Shown here: piece by piece, positions 36,177 through 45,644 of the stretch
Layout: each line of letters begins with the position of its first letter
How positions within the stretch are numbered: position 1 is the first letter of the stretch
NCBI RefSeq assembly: GCF_001757105.1
Contig: NZ_MDHN01000015.1
Coordinates: 237,183 to 301,182, forward strand
Source: Alteromonas confluentis
GTDB lineage: Bacteria > Pseudomonadota > Gammaproteobacteria > Enterobacterales > Alteromonadaceae
Reading direction: 5' to 3'
Length of the DNA stretch: 64,000 nucleotides
Notes under the pieces: generated by a model
The model's database searches: none
What the model was told of the DNA's origin: nothing
Seen by the model: the letters and a program-made list of their open reading frames with translations, nothing else
Made by a program: the position numbers and the translations under genes

Positions 36177-36920
36177 ATGAAAAAGCAAGTTTTAGCAGTT
36201 GCTCTGCTCAGCGCTCTTGGCTCCACTTCAGTAATGGCACAGGATGACGTTAAACCGTTCACACTTGAAGGTGGACTGGGTTTTATCTTTACTTCAGGTA
36301 ACACTGAAACTACGTCAATTAACGCGTCGTTAGTGGGCCACCAGGAGTTAGAGAAATGGAGCAACGACTATACGCTGGAAGGGTTGTACAAAGAGGAAAC
36401 CGTAGAGGTTGATGAGGAAGAAGTAAACCGCACGTCTGCGCAGAAGTTCTTCGCATCAGGCCAGGGTAACTACAAACTGGAAAACCCTGATTACCGTCTG
36501 TTCGGATTTGCTTCGTACGAAGACGACCGCTTCAGCAGTTACAACTATCAGTCAACAGTGGCTGCGGGTTGGAACCAAAAGCTTTGGGAAACCGATACAA
36601 CCTCTCTTGAATACTCAGTGGGTCCGGGTTATTCGTGGGCTGAAACACAGGAAGACGTAGAACAGAACAGCTTCATCGTTCGTGCTTCTGGTGCCTTCGA
36701 ATGGTTGATTTCTGATACCGCTAAATTTACCCAAACGGTCAGTACCGAGGTGGGTAGCGAGAATACTAAATCTCGTGCGGAATCAGCGCTTTCAGCAACC
36801 ATTAGCGGTAACCTTTCTATGAAGTTGTCGGTTAAGCTTGACCACAACTCTACGGTTAACGAAGGTGTTGAAAAGCTGGATACTGCCACTGCAGTAACAC
36901 TGGTTTACAGCTTCTTCTAA
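36177..36920 (+). CDS. DUF481 (YdiY-like) outer-membrane protein, copy 2
   Basis: 247 residues, signal peptide cleaved near SVMAQDD, then a DUF481 barrel collinear with copy 1 (FTLEGGLGFIFTSGNTETTSINA, YSVGPGYSW, SLMKLSVKLDHNS-like, end LVYSFF). The two genes are separate tandem paralogues, 178 bp apart, with a short hairpin (AGTGCC/GGCACT at 36041-36060) between. It ends at a terminator shared with the convergent solute-binding gene. Confidence 0.9.
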   Translation: MKKQVLAVALLSALGSTSVMAQDDVKPFTLEGGLGFIFTSGNTETTSINASLVGHQELEKWSNDYTLEGLYKEETVEVDEEEVNRTSAQKFFASGQGNYKLENPDYRLFGFASYEDDRFSSYNYQSTVAAGWNQKLWETDTTSLEYSVGPGYSWAETQEDVEQNSFIVRASGAFEWLISDTAKFTQTVSTEVGSENTKSRAESALSATISGNLSMKLSVKLDHNSTVNEGVEKLDTATAVTLVYSFF

Positions 36921-36941
36921 GTTGTTGTAGCAATAGCAAAC

Positions 36942-36976
36942 AGCCCGGTAACCTTGCTAGGTTAACCGGGCTTTTT
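36942..36976. terminator. Bidirectional terminator
   Basis: AGCCCGGT-A-AACC... and GGTTAACCGGGCT pair around a short loop, then TTTTTC; it serves the DUF481 gene and possibly the convergent minus-strand gene. Confidence 0.88.
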
Positions 36977-36994
36977 CATGCCTGAAATTTCGTT

Positions 36995-37798
36995 TTAGCG
37001 TCTGTCAAAATCCACGGGCTTTTTCGGATCTTGATAATAGCCTTCTCGCAGTAATCGCTTAAATTTGTCCAAAGAACCGTCACGTTTAAGCTCTTGCAGA
37101 CCTTTATTAAAAAGCTCCAGCACTAAGCGATTATCCCGGCCGTTGGGCACCAACAAGTGCGTGGTTACCGTGGAAAGAATAGGTTCGATAGCGCTGATTT
37201 CGTCACGTTCTGCATCGTTGAAGTCCCGCTCCAGCAAATACCAGCCTGTTAGCTCATCGATAGGAAATACATCAATGTCGCCGTCGATGAGAGCATTAAA
37301 GTTGTCTACATCGGTTTTTGCTTCAACCACATTTTTACCTTCTTTGATGTAAGCAGCCAATTCGTTGTTGTACAGGTAGTCTTCGGTGATCCCCATTTTA
37401 AAGTCTTTCATGTCAGACAAGGCAGACCACATCCGCGGGCCAGACGCCTTATTCGCGTAAAACACCAGGTTTTCAGAGGTTATCGGTTCGCTGTGCCAGA
37501 ATTCATCTTCCCGCTCTCGAACATAATTGCCGTAAGACACCGCATCAAACTTACCGCTTAATGCACCTTCTAACGCTTCATCCCAGCTTAAGGATACGAA
37601 TTCTACTTCAACGCCAGTTTCCAGAAAGGCTTCGCTGATAATGTGATTCATATAGCCCTCATGTTCCATCTCAGAAGATGTATAGGGCGCGTATTCGGTA
37701 GTGGCGATGCGAATTGTCATCCACGTGTGAGCTTGTGAGAGGGCAGGCATGAAAGCCAATGTCAGTAAGCTTGCCTTAATGAGTAGTGATTTAAGCAT
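36995..37798 (-). CDS. Periplasmic solute-binding protein, family 3
   Basis: 267 residues; signal peptide (LLTLAFMPALSQAHT) and a two-lobed type II substrate-binding fold: IRIATTEYAPYTSSE, DAVSYGNYVRE, KMGITEDYLYN, VDVFPIDELTGWYLL-like lobe and GLQELKRDGSLDKFKRLL at the end. No ABC transporter permease or ATPase gene is adjacent. It starts one base after the stop of the porin gene on the same strand, so the two form an operon. It may act as an independent binding or sensing protein (inference). Confidence 0.85.
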   Translation of the reverse strand: MLKSLLIKASLLTLAFMPALSQAHTWMTIRIATTEYAPYTSSEMEHEGYMNHIISEAFLETGVEVEFVSLSWDEALEGALSGKFDAVSYGNYVREREDEFWHSEPITSENLVFYANKASGPRMWSALSDMKDFKMGITEDYLYNNELAAYIKEGKNVVEAKTDVDNFNALIDGDIDVFPIDELTGWYLLERDFNDAERDEISAIEPILSTVTTHLLVPNGRDNRLVLELFNKGLQELKRDGSLDKFKRLLREGYYQDPKKPVDFDRR

Positions 37799-37799
37799 G

Positions 37800-38921
37800 T
37801 TAGAAATAGATCCCCATACTGATATTTAATCGGTGAGTGCTTTGCGGGTCGTCTGCAAAGTCGAGCCCAATGCCCGAGCCGCCAGAAAACCACATGTTCT
37901 TTCCCTGAATGCTATCAACATAAACAAATAGCTTCGACCAGCCAAAGCTGCAACCGTTAACCCACTGCGTGCTGTCACGGCCATTTTCCACGTCGGGTTC
38001 AATGAGGGTATATTCACTGTAGCACTTAATGTCAGACACCGAGCGGAAGCTTACGGGGAGCGTGTAGACCAGGTTTGCCATATACGATTTACCCGCACTG
38101 GCCATTAAGAAAGGTGCCTCGAAGGAAGACATGGCTAACCGGTCGGTTAACTGTCCCTCTGGGGCAGCGAGGTCGTAATCGTAGTCGAGATATTGCAGTT
38201 CAATTTTTATTGGGTCTTGGCTATGACGAAGGTGAACGGCATACGCGGTCATATCACCTTCGTCCTGGGTATCGAAATTAAAAATATCGCCTTGTTGGAA
38301 TGACACTCCCACATCGGTTGTGGTGCGAGGAATGATGTGTGCGGCGTAATTCACGCGAAGATTATACTGTCCATCTTCCTGATTGCGATACTCTGCATCG
38401 TCTGCCACATCGAAGGAATAGCGTCCAAATTTGGCTGCGTCGTTATATTCATCATTGAGAAAGTAGGCCGCTTGAACGGTCCAGTTTCTGCGTTCGTACT
38501 TCGCCACTACACCAGCATCATAATCATCCTCGAAGCCCAGGTAGTAGTTGCCCGAGAACCAAAAGCTGTTTGATGCAAAGGGCTGTAAACCGAAGGGCAC
38601 CTTCGTGATACCAGCGGTGACATCGAGGTATTCATCGTAGTGGTAGGTTAAATCAGCATAACGCACAGTATTGAAATCGGTGTTTTCATACCAGCGATAA
38701 TCCGCTTTATATGAGAAGTCGTCGAATTCGCCGTCGATGGTGAGTTTTAACGATTCGAATTCAAAACCATCACGTATGGCAGGGGCTTGCCAATCGCGAT
38801 GACCATAGTTAACCCGAATGTGTCCACCTAAGTTGAACGGCATGTCATCGGCAGCCATCACCGGCCAGGCAGACAAGGTGATCGCACTGAGAGAAAAATA
38901 CAGAGACGTGTGTTTTAGCAT
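37800..38921 (-). CDS. Outer-membrane porin, OprP/OprO-like
   Basis: 373 residues with signal peptide (cleavage near PVMAADD) and a 16- or 18-strand barrel pattern: NLGGHIRVNYGHRDW, FESLKLTIDGEFDDFSYKADYRWYE, VTAGITKVPFGLQPF, GYLGFEDDYDAG-like. The C-terminus ends in Phe (ISMGIYF). Resembles phosphate/polyphosphate-selective porins, but selectivity cannot be read. First gene of a two-gene unit with the solute-binding protein. Confidence 0.85.
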   Translation of the reverse strand: MLKHTSLYFSLSAITLSAWPVMAADDMPFNLGGHIRVNYGHRDWQAPAIRDGFEFESLKLTIDGEFDDFSYKADYRWYENTDFNTVRYADLTYHYDEYLDVTAGITKVPFGLQPFASNSFWFSGNYYLGFEDDYDAGVVAKYERRNWTVQAAYFLNDEYNDAAKFGRYSFDVADDAEYRNQEDGQYNLRVNYAAHIIPRTTTDVGVSFQQGDIFNFDTQDEGDMTAYAVHLRHSQDPIKIELQYLDYDYDLAAPEGQLTDRLAMSSFEAPFLMASAGKSYMANLVYTLPVSFRSVSDIKCYSEYTLIEPDVENGRDSTQWVNGCSFGWSKLFVYVDSIQGKNMWFSGGSGIGLDFADDPQSTHRLNISMGIYF

Positions 38922-39079
38922 TCGCAGTCCTTGCTAAAGGTGTATATCTGCAAAGCAAATCGTGCAGCATTTACTTGGCAATAGGTTTTATTACTATTGA
39001 TGAAAGTACTCTGTGGAATTCGCGAAAGATCACACCCGCTGGGAGGAGAGCGGTCAGAATGACGTTGAATAGATCAAAA

Positions 39080-39103
39080 AAATCCGGTCAACAGACCGGA
39101 TTT
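39080..39103 (-). terminator. Terminator after serA
   Basis: On the minus strand AAATCCGGTC-TGTT-GACCGGATTT is followed by TTT. It ends the serA transcript, 26 bp after the stop. Confidence 0.92.
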
Positions 39104-39128
39104 CAAGGGGAATGGGCTAACTGAAAGA

Positions 39129-40358
39129 TCAGTGCAGCAAACGGGTTTTAATGGTACCCGCGATGTGTTGCAGTTCCTGTAAACCTTCTTCCGCTTTGTT
39201 AGCTTCAACATCTACTACCACATAACCGATGTCAGCAACAGTTTGCAGGTATTGTGCTGCGATATTGATACCTTTTGCAGCGAACGTCTGGTTTATTTGA
39301 TTCAGCACGCCCGGACGGTTCTCGTGGATGTGCAGCAGACGTGAACGGCCCGGGTGATCTGGCAGAGAAACTTCAGGGAAGTTAACCGCAGACAGGGTTG
39401 AGCCGTTATCAGAGTATTTCGCCAGTTTACCCGCCACTTCAATACCGATGTTTTCCTGCGCTTCTTGCGTGCTACCACCAACGTGTGGAGTCAGGATAAC
39501 GTTATCGAATTTACGCAGTGGCGATTCAAATTCTTCGTTGTTAGACTTCGGCTCAACGGGGAACACGTCAACTGCCGCACCACCAAGGTGATCTGCTTCC
39601 AGGGTGTCTACCAGGGCGTCGATGTCGACAACGGTTCCACGGGATGCGTTAATGAAGATGGCACCTTTCTTCATTTTCGCGAACTGATCTTTACCAATCA
39701 TGTCTTTGGTAGAGTCGGTTTCTGGCACGTGCAGAGAAATTACGTCAGACGTTTCCAGCAGTGTATCAAGAGACTTGATTTGTACCGAGTTACCCAGCAC
39801 CAGCTTGTCTTCGATATCGTAAAACTGTACGCGCATACCTAAGTGTTCAGCCAGAATGCTCAGCTGTGTACCAATGTGGCCGTAACCAATAATACCCAGC
39901 GTTTTGCCGCGCGCTTCGTAAGAGCCTTCGGCATTTTTCTGCCATTCACCACGGTGCGCTTTTGCATTACGAGCAGGTACGCCACGCAGCAACAGAATTA
40001 ATTGACCCAGTACCAGCTCAGCAACAGAACGGGTGTTGGAGAACGGTGCGTTGAATACCGGAATACCACGAATTTGTGTGGCTTCCAGATCAACCTGGTT
40101 GGTACCGATACAGAAACAGCCAACAGCAACCAGCTTTTGTGCTGCTTCAACCACGGCTTCGGTGATTTGAGTGCGAGAACGAATGCCGATGAAATGTACG
40201 TCTTTTACTTTCTCGATGAGATCTTCTTCGGACAGGGAGGTCTTAAGATACTCCACGTTGGTGTAACCATTGTTAGCCAGGGTTTCCACCGCGCTCTGGT
40301 GAACGCCTTCCAGTAGCAGAATACGGATTTTGTCCTTAGGTAGGGATACTTTACTCAT
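39129..40358 (-). CDS. serA: SerA, D-3-phosphoglycerate dehydrogenase
   Basis: A 409-residue enzyme of the short (E. coli) type, first step of serine synthesis. The NAD motif is GYGHIGTQLSILAEHLG; the catalytic Arg/Glu/His lie in NASRGTVVD, VFPVEPKSNNEEF and LTPHVGGSTQEAQ. A C-terminal ACT domain (about 335-409) gives serine feedback inhibition. Divided from rpiA by 143 bp, the same order as in E. coli. Confidence 0.97.
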   Translation of the reverse strand: MSKVSLPKDKIRILLLEGVHQSAVETLANNGYTNVEYLKTSLSEEDLIEKVKDVHFIGIRSRTQITEAVVEAAQKLVAVGCFCIGTNQVDLEATQIRGIPVFNAPFSNTRSVAELVLGQLILLLRGVPARNAKAHRGEWQKNAEGSYEARGKTLGIIGYGHIGTQLSILAEHLGMRVQFYDIEDKLVLGNSVQIKSLDTLLETSDVISLHVPETDSTKDMIGKDQFAKMKKGAIFINASRGTVVDIDALVDTLEADHLGGAAVDVFPVEPKSNNEEFESPLRKFDNVILTPHVGGSTQEAQENIGIEVAGKLAKYSDNGSTLSAVNFPEVSLPDHPGRSRLLHIHENRPGVLNQINQTFAAKGINIAAQYLQTVADIGYVVVDVEANKAEEGLQELQHIAGTIKTRLLH

Positions 40359-40501
40359 TGCCTCACATCTCGGTTAGTTGGTTGCAAAAAGACATCTGGA
40401 CGTCTATACGGGCAAAATAACAGATATCGTTGGTGGTTAAAAGTGCTATTTAGTCGGAAAACGCCAATTTTTAGCGTCTTCCGATGAACGACTGTGATTT
40501 A

Positions 40502-41158
40502 TTAATCCAGCGTGAGTACGCCATTTTCAGTGGCGACCAGCACAACATCGGCGCCGCGATTCGCAAAAATGCCGTTGGTGACCACGCCGACAAGCCCGTT
40601 GATAGTCGTTTCCAGTTCACGTGGGTTAACAATAGACAAATTATGTACGTCTAAAATAACGTTCCCGTTATCGGTAATTACGCCTTCACGATAAACCGGG
40701 TCGCCGCCCAGTTTAACTAGCTCGCGGGCCACGTAAGAACGGGCCATTGGAATCACTTCCACAGGCAGCGGGAAGTTGCCCAGTACGGGAACCTGTTTGC
40801 TGTCATCCACAATACAGACAAAGGTTTTTGCTACCGCTGCAACAATTTTTTCACGGGTCAGCGCCGCACCGCCACCTTTAATCATATGTTTGTGTTCGGT
40901 GATTTCATCAGCGCCATCTACATACACATCCAGCGCATCCACTTCGTTCAGCGAAAACACTTCAATACCGTGGGCCTTTAGGCGTTCGGTAGATGCGTCT
41001 GAACTTGAAACAGCACCAACGATGGTATGTTTAATCTCTGCCAGTGCATCGATAAAAAAGTTAACTGTTGAGCCTGTGCCAACGCCAACAATGGTGTCAG
41101 CCTTAATGTATTTTACGGCCGCCTCGGCCACCGCTTTTTTCTTTGCGTTCTGATCCAT
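40502..41158 (-). CDS. rpiA: RpiA, ribose-5-phosphate isomerase A
   Basis: A 218-residue type A isomerase interconverting ribulose-5-P and ribose-5-P. Conserved parts: [56 protein letters not shown] and [12 protein letters not shown]. Full length. Confidence 0.97.
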   Translation of the reverse strand: MDQNAKKKAVAEAAVKYIKADTIVGVGTGSTVNFFIDALAEIKHTIVGAVSSSDASTERLKAHGIEVFSLNEVDALDVYVDGADEITEHKHMIKGGGAALTREKIVAAVAKTFVCIVDDSKQVPVLGNFPLPVEVIPMARSYVARELVKLGGDPVYREGVITDNGNVILDVHNLSIVNPRELETTINGLVGVVTNGIFANRGADVVLVATENGVLTLD

Positions 41159-41277
41159 AGGGTTTCTCCAAAGTTTTGCTGAAGTTTAACCGAAAAATGC
41201 GCAACCTGTTTATTTTTGTTCTGAATCTGCACATCACTGAAAGCCCTGGCGAGCAAGGGCCAAAAGCGTGTGAAAGA

Positions 41278-41886
41278 TTATCGCGCTGGTCTGAACACGT
41301 GTGACGGCGTTATCACCATATCAAGGGGGAAATCCCAGGGTTCGATGGGCAGATGATCAACGTGTTGGCAATCGTGGGCCGTACCAATAAGGAGGGGGCG
41401 GTTCTCTCGGTGTCGGTAAGGCGCTAACACCCTGTCGTAAAAGCCTCCGCCCATGCCCAAACGATTCCCATCAGCGTCGAAGCCCACTAGCGGCATTAAA
41501 ATAAGCTGGTGGTGGGAAAAAGGCACCACGTCTGGGCACCGCAAAACCGGTTCCTGAATATTGAAGCGGTTTCGGGTGAGTACGGTGTTTTGGTGGTAGC
41601 GCAGAAATAACAAATGCTGGCGGTTAAAAGGGTGGATAACAGGCAGACTGAGGATTTTGTCTGCCTGATTTGCTGAATTTATCACCGCCTGTAAACCGAC
41701 CTCACCGTCGTTCTCCAGGTATGCCGCCACTGTATTCGCCCGCTGCCATTCTGGTAGCTTGGTGAGCTGTTCTGCGAGCATGTGGGCTGCGTCATGCTGT
41801 GCTTCCGGTGTCAGGCTATTGCGCTGGGTGCGTAAGCGCTTGCGTAAATCGCCTCGGGATAATCCTTCACTGGGTAAACTTGCCAT
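41278..41886 (-). CDS. ygfA: 5-formyltetrahydrofolate cyclo-ligase (YgfA)
   Basis: A 202-residue ATP-dependent enzyme recycling 5-formyl-THF to 5,10-methenyl-THF. Landmarks: RGDLRKRLRTQRNSL, LMPLVGFDADGNRLGMGGGFYDR and the C-terminal WDFPLDMVITP. In E. coli it follows the 6S RNA gene directly; here a kinase gene and two nucleoside genes lie between. It overlaps the end of the histidine kinase gene by 20 bases. Confidence 0.95.
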   Translation of the reverse strand: MASLPSEGLSRGDLRKRLRTQRNSLTPEAQHDAAHMLAEQLTKLPEWQRANTVAAYLENDGEVGLQAVINSANQADKILSLPVIHPFNRQHLLFLRYHQNTVLTRNRFNIQEPVLRCPDVVPFSHHQLILMPLVGFDADGNRLGMGGGFYDRVLAPYRHRENRPLLIGTAHDCQHVDHLPIEPWDFPLDMVITPSHVFRPAR

Positions 41887-43471
41887 CTGCTATAAGGTAA
41901 AAGCTTAAGATTGGCGATAGTGTATCACCATTCAACGGCCGGGCGGTGACGTAATCGGCAGGTATCCGGTTGGTTTCATCCACAAATAACTCGTCACTTA
42001 CAGCAACGAGGGGAGTGCAGGGATGATGCTTGCGTACCTTTTCCAGTGTTGCGTGACTACAGGTAGACGCCGACATGATTACTAAATCGTAGGGTTGTGC
42101 ATCTATCAGCGCCATGGCTTGTTGCTCGTTGTCGGCAAGGTCGGCTTGCAAACGGACGTCTGCCAGGGTTGTCACCATTTCCTGTTGATGTGCTTCGTCT
42201 TGCTCTACAAAAAGAATGCGTGGCGATTTCATGAGTAGCGGCATTATCTTCTGTATTGGATCTGAAGATGCAGCATCCAATTCTTCATTGTTGCCTGGTG
42301 CCGGTTTCGTGTGAACAGGCTCTACGGTAACGGAGAAAGTCACCAAGGTGCCCGCGCCCGGTGCGGACTTTACTTTAAGCTTACCGCGCATTGATTCAAC
42401 AAGCTTAGGTAGCGCCCCATTCTGTCGGTTCGACACAAAAGCGAGCAACTGCTCATCAGACATACCGTGACCGTTGTCTCTAACGGTAATGATCAATTCA
42501 TTGTGGTAGTAATGCACACTCATCTCAATGGGCATGTTCTTTTGCGAATATTGCAATGCATTACCCGTGACTTTCATGATGACTTTGCCCAGTTGGGTTT
42601 CATCCAACAACAAGCTTTCAGGCACATTACCATCGAGCTTACCGCGAAACGTCATGTTCTTCTGTTTGGCCAATCCTTCCAGACTATGAAAAATATGATG
42701 GAAAAAAGGCCGGGTGGGGGTGTAGTCCGTTGCGGCGTGTTCAACGCCCCCAGCGACAGCTTCGGTAGCAAGAATACTGTTGACCGCCCGCATCAGGCCG
42801 AGGCCACTTTGTTCAATAAGTCCCAGTGAATGGCGGAATAACGGTGGTAATGCCGATGCACGAGATTCTTCCTGCAACAAATTGCTGAATGTGCAAATCG
42901 ATTTCAGCGGGGTTTTAAAGCGGTGGCTAATATCGCTCAGGTATCGGGCTTTAAGGGTATTCACCTGTTTCAGTACATGGTTTTGTTTACGTAGTTCCAG
43001 GTGTGCAATAACACTACGCCCTAATGTCGCAAGTGCATTGCGTTGCAAGTCGGTGAGGGTGCGAGGCTCTCGGTCAATGGCGCAAAGTGTGCCCAGCGGG
43101 TAGCCTGTTGGCGTAACAAGCGGTGTGCCTGCGTAAAAGCGAATGTTAGGTTCGCCGGTAACCAGCGGGTTATCATGGAAGCGCTTGTCGAGCAGGGTAT
43201 CGTTCACTTCCATCAGTTCATCTTTCAAAATCGCGTGGCCGCAGAATGAAATATTGCGATGGGTCTCGTCGACATCTAAACCGACTTTAGATTTAAACCA
43301 CTGACGGTCTGGGTCCACCAGGCTGATAAGTGCGATTGGCGTTTCGCAGATCTCCGAAGCCAGGCTGGTAATATCGTCAAGGAGGTCTTCGCTTTGGGTG
43401 TCGAGAACACCGTAACTGAGTAATTCGGCCAGGCGAGCCTCTTCATTTTCCGGTAATGGGGGCTGGATCAT
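41867..43471 (-). CDS. GAF-domain histidine kinase with degenerate receiver
   Basis: 534 residues. N-terminal GAF domain (about 20-160, with RQWFKSKVGL, FCGHAI and YAGTPLVTPTGYPLGTLC). The dimerisation helix carries the likely phospho-His183 in SDISHRFKTPLKS, where the usual Glu after His is Arg. HATPase domain: GNALQYSQ (N-box), VRDNGHGMSDEQL (G1), GTLVTFSV. The C-terminal receiver-like domain (about 415-530) has FVEQDE but Ser (VIMSAST) at the place of the phosphoacceptor Asp, so it cannot be phosphorylated normally. No DNA-binding partner gene is adjacent. No membrane segment: a soluble sensor. Confidence 0.87.
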   Translation of the reverse strand: MIQPPLPENEEARLAELLSYGVLDTQSEDLLDDITSLASEICETPIALISLVDPDRQWFKSKVGLDVDETHRNISFCGHAILKDELMEVNDTLLDKRFHDNPLVTGEPNIRFYAGTPLVTPTGYPLGTLCAIDREPRTLTDLQRNALATLGRSVIAHLELRKQNHVLKQVNTLKARYLSDISHRFKTPLKSICTFSNLLQEESRASALPPLFRHSLGLIEQSGLGLMRAVNSILATEAVAGGVEHAATDYTPTRPFFHHIFHSLEGLAKQKNMTFRGKLDGNVPESLLLDETQLGKVIMKVTGNALQYSQKNMPIEMSVHYYHNELIITVRDNGHGMSDEQLLAFVSNRQNGALPKLVESMRGKLKVKSAPGAGTLVTFSVTVEPVHTKPAPGNNEELDAASSDPIQKIMPLLMKSPRILFVEQDEAHQQEMVTTLADVRLQADLADNEQQAMALIDAQPYDLVIMSASTCSHATLEKVRKHHPCTPLVAVSDELFVDETNRIPADYVTARPLNGDTLSPILSFYLIADGKFTQ

Positions 43472-43502
43472 AAATCCTCGTGATTGTCCTTAAGTCACAA
43501 AA

Positions 43503-43524
43503 AAAAGCGCCCGGAGGCGCTTTT
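43503..43524 (-). terminator. Terminator after nucleoside hydrolase gene
   Basis: On the minus strand AAAAGCGCC-TCCG-GGCGCTTTT is followed by more T. It isolates the nucleoside hydrolase/ribokinase unit from the kinase gene. Confidence 0.9.
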
Positions 43525-43549
43525 CAAAATGGAAATATCGCCCCTTAGC

Positions 43550-44491
43550 TTATAAAGCGTAGGTGCTGATGAACAATTGTTCCAGTTTTTCGTGGTCAAC
43601 ATCCACGGCCACGTCCACCATGTTCGCTTCATTCCAAAGCGGGCTTGGCGTAGAGCCAGCCGGTGCGATAACGGTTTGCCCGCGATCCAGTTCGCCGGTA
43701 CCTACACGGGCGTGACCGCTGGTAATAGCAAAGTACTCAGGGTGAACCAGGTGAGCGAGCGGGAACGAGTCGTGGAAGAAACACACTCGCTCGTCGCGGT
43801 TGGCTGAATAGAAGTCCACATAAAACTGCGATACTTTTTTCACAAAGCCGCCCAGTTTGTCGTTGCGGGCTTCCAGCTCATCCAAAAATGCTGGCGTGAA
43901 TGGCGTTTTCAGCGTGACATCCAGACCAAACATCGTGACTTTCCAGTCGGCAGCAAAAACAATTGCTGCGGCATGGGCATCGTTCCAAATGTTCGCTTCA
44001 GCTACCGGGGTTACGTTGCCAGGCACAAACGCCGCACCACCCATAATGCTTACGCCTTTAATGAGTTTGGGTAATTCAGGCTCAAGACGCAGTGCTAATG
44101 CCAGGTTACCCAGTGGGCCAATCGCAACGAGGGTAATTTCACCAGGATACTGGCGCGCCATGTCGACAATAAATTGTGCAGAGCTGCGTGGGTCCAGTTC
44201 GCGCTTCGACGCTTCCGGGAAAGTATTACCAAAGCCGTCGTCACCGTGCACGAAGTGGGCATAGCCCGATTCGGGACCAACCCATGGCATACCTACGCCT
44301 TGCGTTACTGGAATATCTTCACCAGCCAGTTCACACAGGGTAAGCGCGTTGCGGGCAGACATGGTTACCGGTACGTTTCCGAATACGGTGGTCAGGCCCA
44401 GCACTTCAATTTCAGGGTGTTGGAAGGCGAAAAATATCGCCATTGCATCATCGATACCCGGATCGGTATCGAGAATAATTTTGTGAGTCAT
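43550..44491 (-). CDS. Nucleoside hydrolase (IunH family)
   Basis: A 313-residue ribonucleoside hydrolase that splits N-glycosidic bonds to base and ribose. The Ca2+-binding DTDPGIDDAMA cluster is at the N-terminus; MGGAAFVPGNVTPVAEANIWNDA and the catalytic-site HDSFPL are visible. Directly downstream of ribokinase (15 bp), which phosphorylates the ribose produced: a nucleoside salvage pair. Confidence 0.93.
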   Translation of the reverse strand: MTHKIILDTDPGIDDAMAIFFAFQHPEIEVLGLTTVFGNVPVTMSARNALTLCELAGEDIPVTQGVGMPWVGPESGYAHFVHGDDGFGNTFPEASKRELDPRSSAQFIVDMARQYPGEITLVAIGPLGNLALALRLEPELPKLIKGVSIMGGAAFVPGNVTPVAEANIWNDAHAAAIVFAADWKVTMFGLDVTLKTPFTPAFLDELEARNDKLGGFVKKVSQFYVDFYSANRDERVCFFHDSFPLAHLVHPEYFAITSGHARVGTGELDRGQTVIAPAGSTPSPLWNEANMVDVAVDVDHEKLEQLFISTYAL

Positions 44492-44506
44492 AATTATCCT
44501 TGTGAA

Positions 44507-45406
44507 CTATCGGGCATGCTTAGCCAGAAAACGATCGACTTCTTTTTGTTGTGGAATAGATTGCGCTGCGCCTTCACGGGTAACCGCTATGGCTGATGCC
44601 GCACAGCCACGAACGAGTGCCTGTTTAGCATCGGTGTGATTACTGTAGGCCGACAAAAAATAGCCGATAAAACAGTCGCCTGCGGCAGTGGTATCAACCG
44701 CATCTACGGTGAAAGCATCCACTTTGATGATGTCGCCGCTCTTACGCAGCATCATCACACCGTCTTTACCCATGGTCAGGATCACTTCGCCCTGTTTCCA
44801 GTTCTCTTTAAACCAGCTGATGATGTCTTCAAACTCATCTTGTCCGGTAATCGCTGCGGCTTCCGTTTCATTAACTATGAGTAAATCAACGCATTCCAAT
44901 GGCAGCGACTTAACCGACTCGCTCATAGGGGCGGGGTTAAACGCCACTTTCAGACCTTTCTCTTTTGCCTGTGAAAGAATGTCTGCAATGCTGCTGGTTT
45001 CGTTCTGAGTCAGTACCCAGTCAGCAGACGTGGTATCGCTTAACGCTTTACGTACGGTGGCATCGGTAATGGTTTGATTGGCGCCACCAAACAACACAAT
45101 GGCGTTTTCGCCGCTAGGCGTGACTTGGATAATCGCGTGACCAGACGGTGTTTCACCGCAAGCCATATACTGACAATCCACACCGTGGCGAATAAGCGTT
45201 TGTTTAAAAGCGGCATCAGACTGGTGAATAGCACCTACGTGCTTCACATCTGCGCCAGCGCAGGCCAGTGCAATAGACTGATTGGCACCTTTGCCACCCA
45301 GTAACTGACTGTATTTTGTGGAGGCCAGGGTTTCACCCGGGCGTACGAAATGCTCTACATGGTAGACGTGATCGATGTTTATTGAACCAAAATTGATAAC
45401 TGCCAT
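44507..45406 (-). CDS. rbsK: Ribokinase
   Basis: A 299-residue PfkB-family kinase converting ribose to ribose-5-phosphate. Motifs: GSINIDHVYHVEHF, LGGKGANQSIALA, and the PfkB C-terminal signature DTTAAGDCFIGYF with the catalytic Asp. Its start lies about 22 bp after the 3' end of the 6S RNA on the same strand, so it may be transcribed by read-through from the 6S promoter, as ygfA is in E. coli (inference). Confidence 0.93.
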   Translation of the reverse strand: MAVINFGSINIDHVYHVEHFVRPGETLASTKYSQLLGGKGANQSIALACAGADVKHVGAIHQSDAAFKQTLIRHGVDCQYMACGETPSGHAIIQVTPSGENAIVLFGGANQTITDATVRKALSDTTSADWVLTQNETSSIADILSQAKEKGLKVAFNPAPMSESVKSLPLECVDLLIVNETEAAAITGQDEFEDIISWFKENWKQGEVILTMGKDGVMMLRKSGDIIKVDAFTVDAVDTTAAGDCFIGYFLSAYSNHTDAKQALVRGCAASAIAVTREGAAQSIPQQKEVDRFLAKHAR

Positions 45407-45427
45407 TTCTACTTCCGTCGAAAGAGG

Positions 45428-45608
45428 GCGCCTTCCAGAATGCCGCTGTTCATCGTTCGCCCGTGAACCGAAAGATTCAGGGCGGAAGACTCGTCATTGC
45501 CGTAGGCTTCTCGGTACGCGCCGAGCTTGCACAATAGCAACAATGTCATCTTCCTAGGTTTAAAGCATCGGCCAGGGACATGAATGAACTGGCGAACATT
45601 CCAGAAGA
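45428..45608 (-). ncRNA. ssrS: 6S RNA
   Basis: About 180 nt on the minus strand. The ends form a closing stem of 11 pairs: CUUCUGGAAUG (45597-45607) with CAUUCUGGAAG (45432-45442). Shared with E. coli 6S RNA are AUGUUCGC near the 5' end, the CCCUGGCCGAU-like internal region, GCAAGCUCGG...CCGAGAAGCCU in the apical part and GGCAUUCUGGA near the 3' end. It binds sigma70-RNA polymerase by mimicking an open promoter. Position next to ygfB and upstream of ygfA fits known synteny. Ends are estimated within a few bases. Confidence 0.9.
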
Positions 45609-45613
45609 CATAG

Positions 45614-45644
45614 ATTATAAAAACAGCGCAACAGAGTATATCAA
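45614..45644 (-). promoter_or_regulatory. Promoter of 6S RNA
   Basis: On the minus strand a perfect TATAAT (45614-45619) lies 6-7 bases before the predicted RNA start. TTGATA at 45639-45644 is a possible -35, with a long 19-bp spacer. The rest of the gap to ygfB (45645-45911) holds no open frame; zapA, normally here, is absent. Confidence 0.7.
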
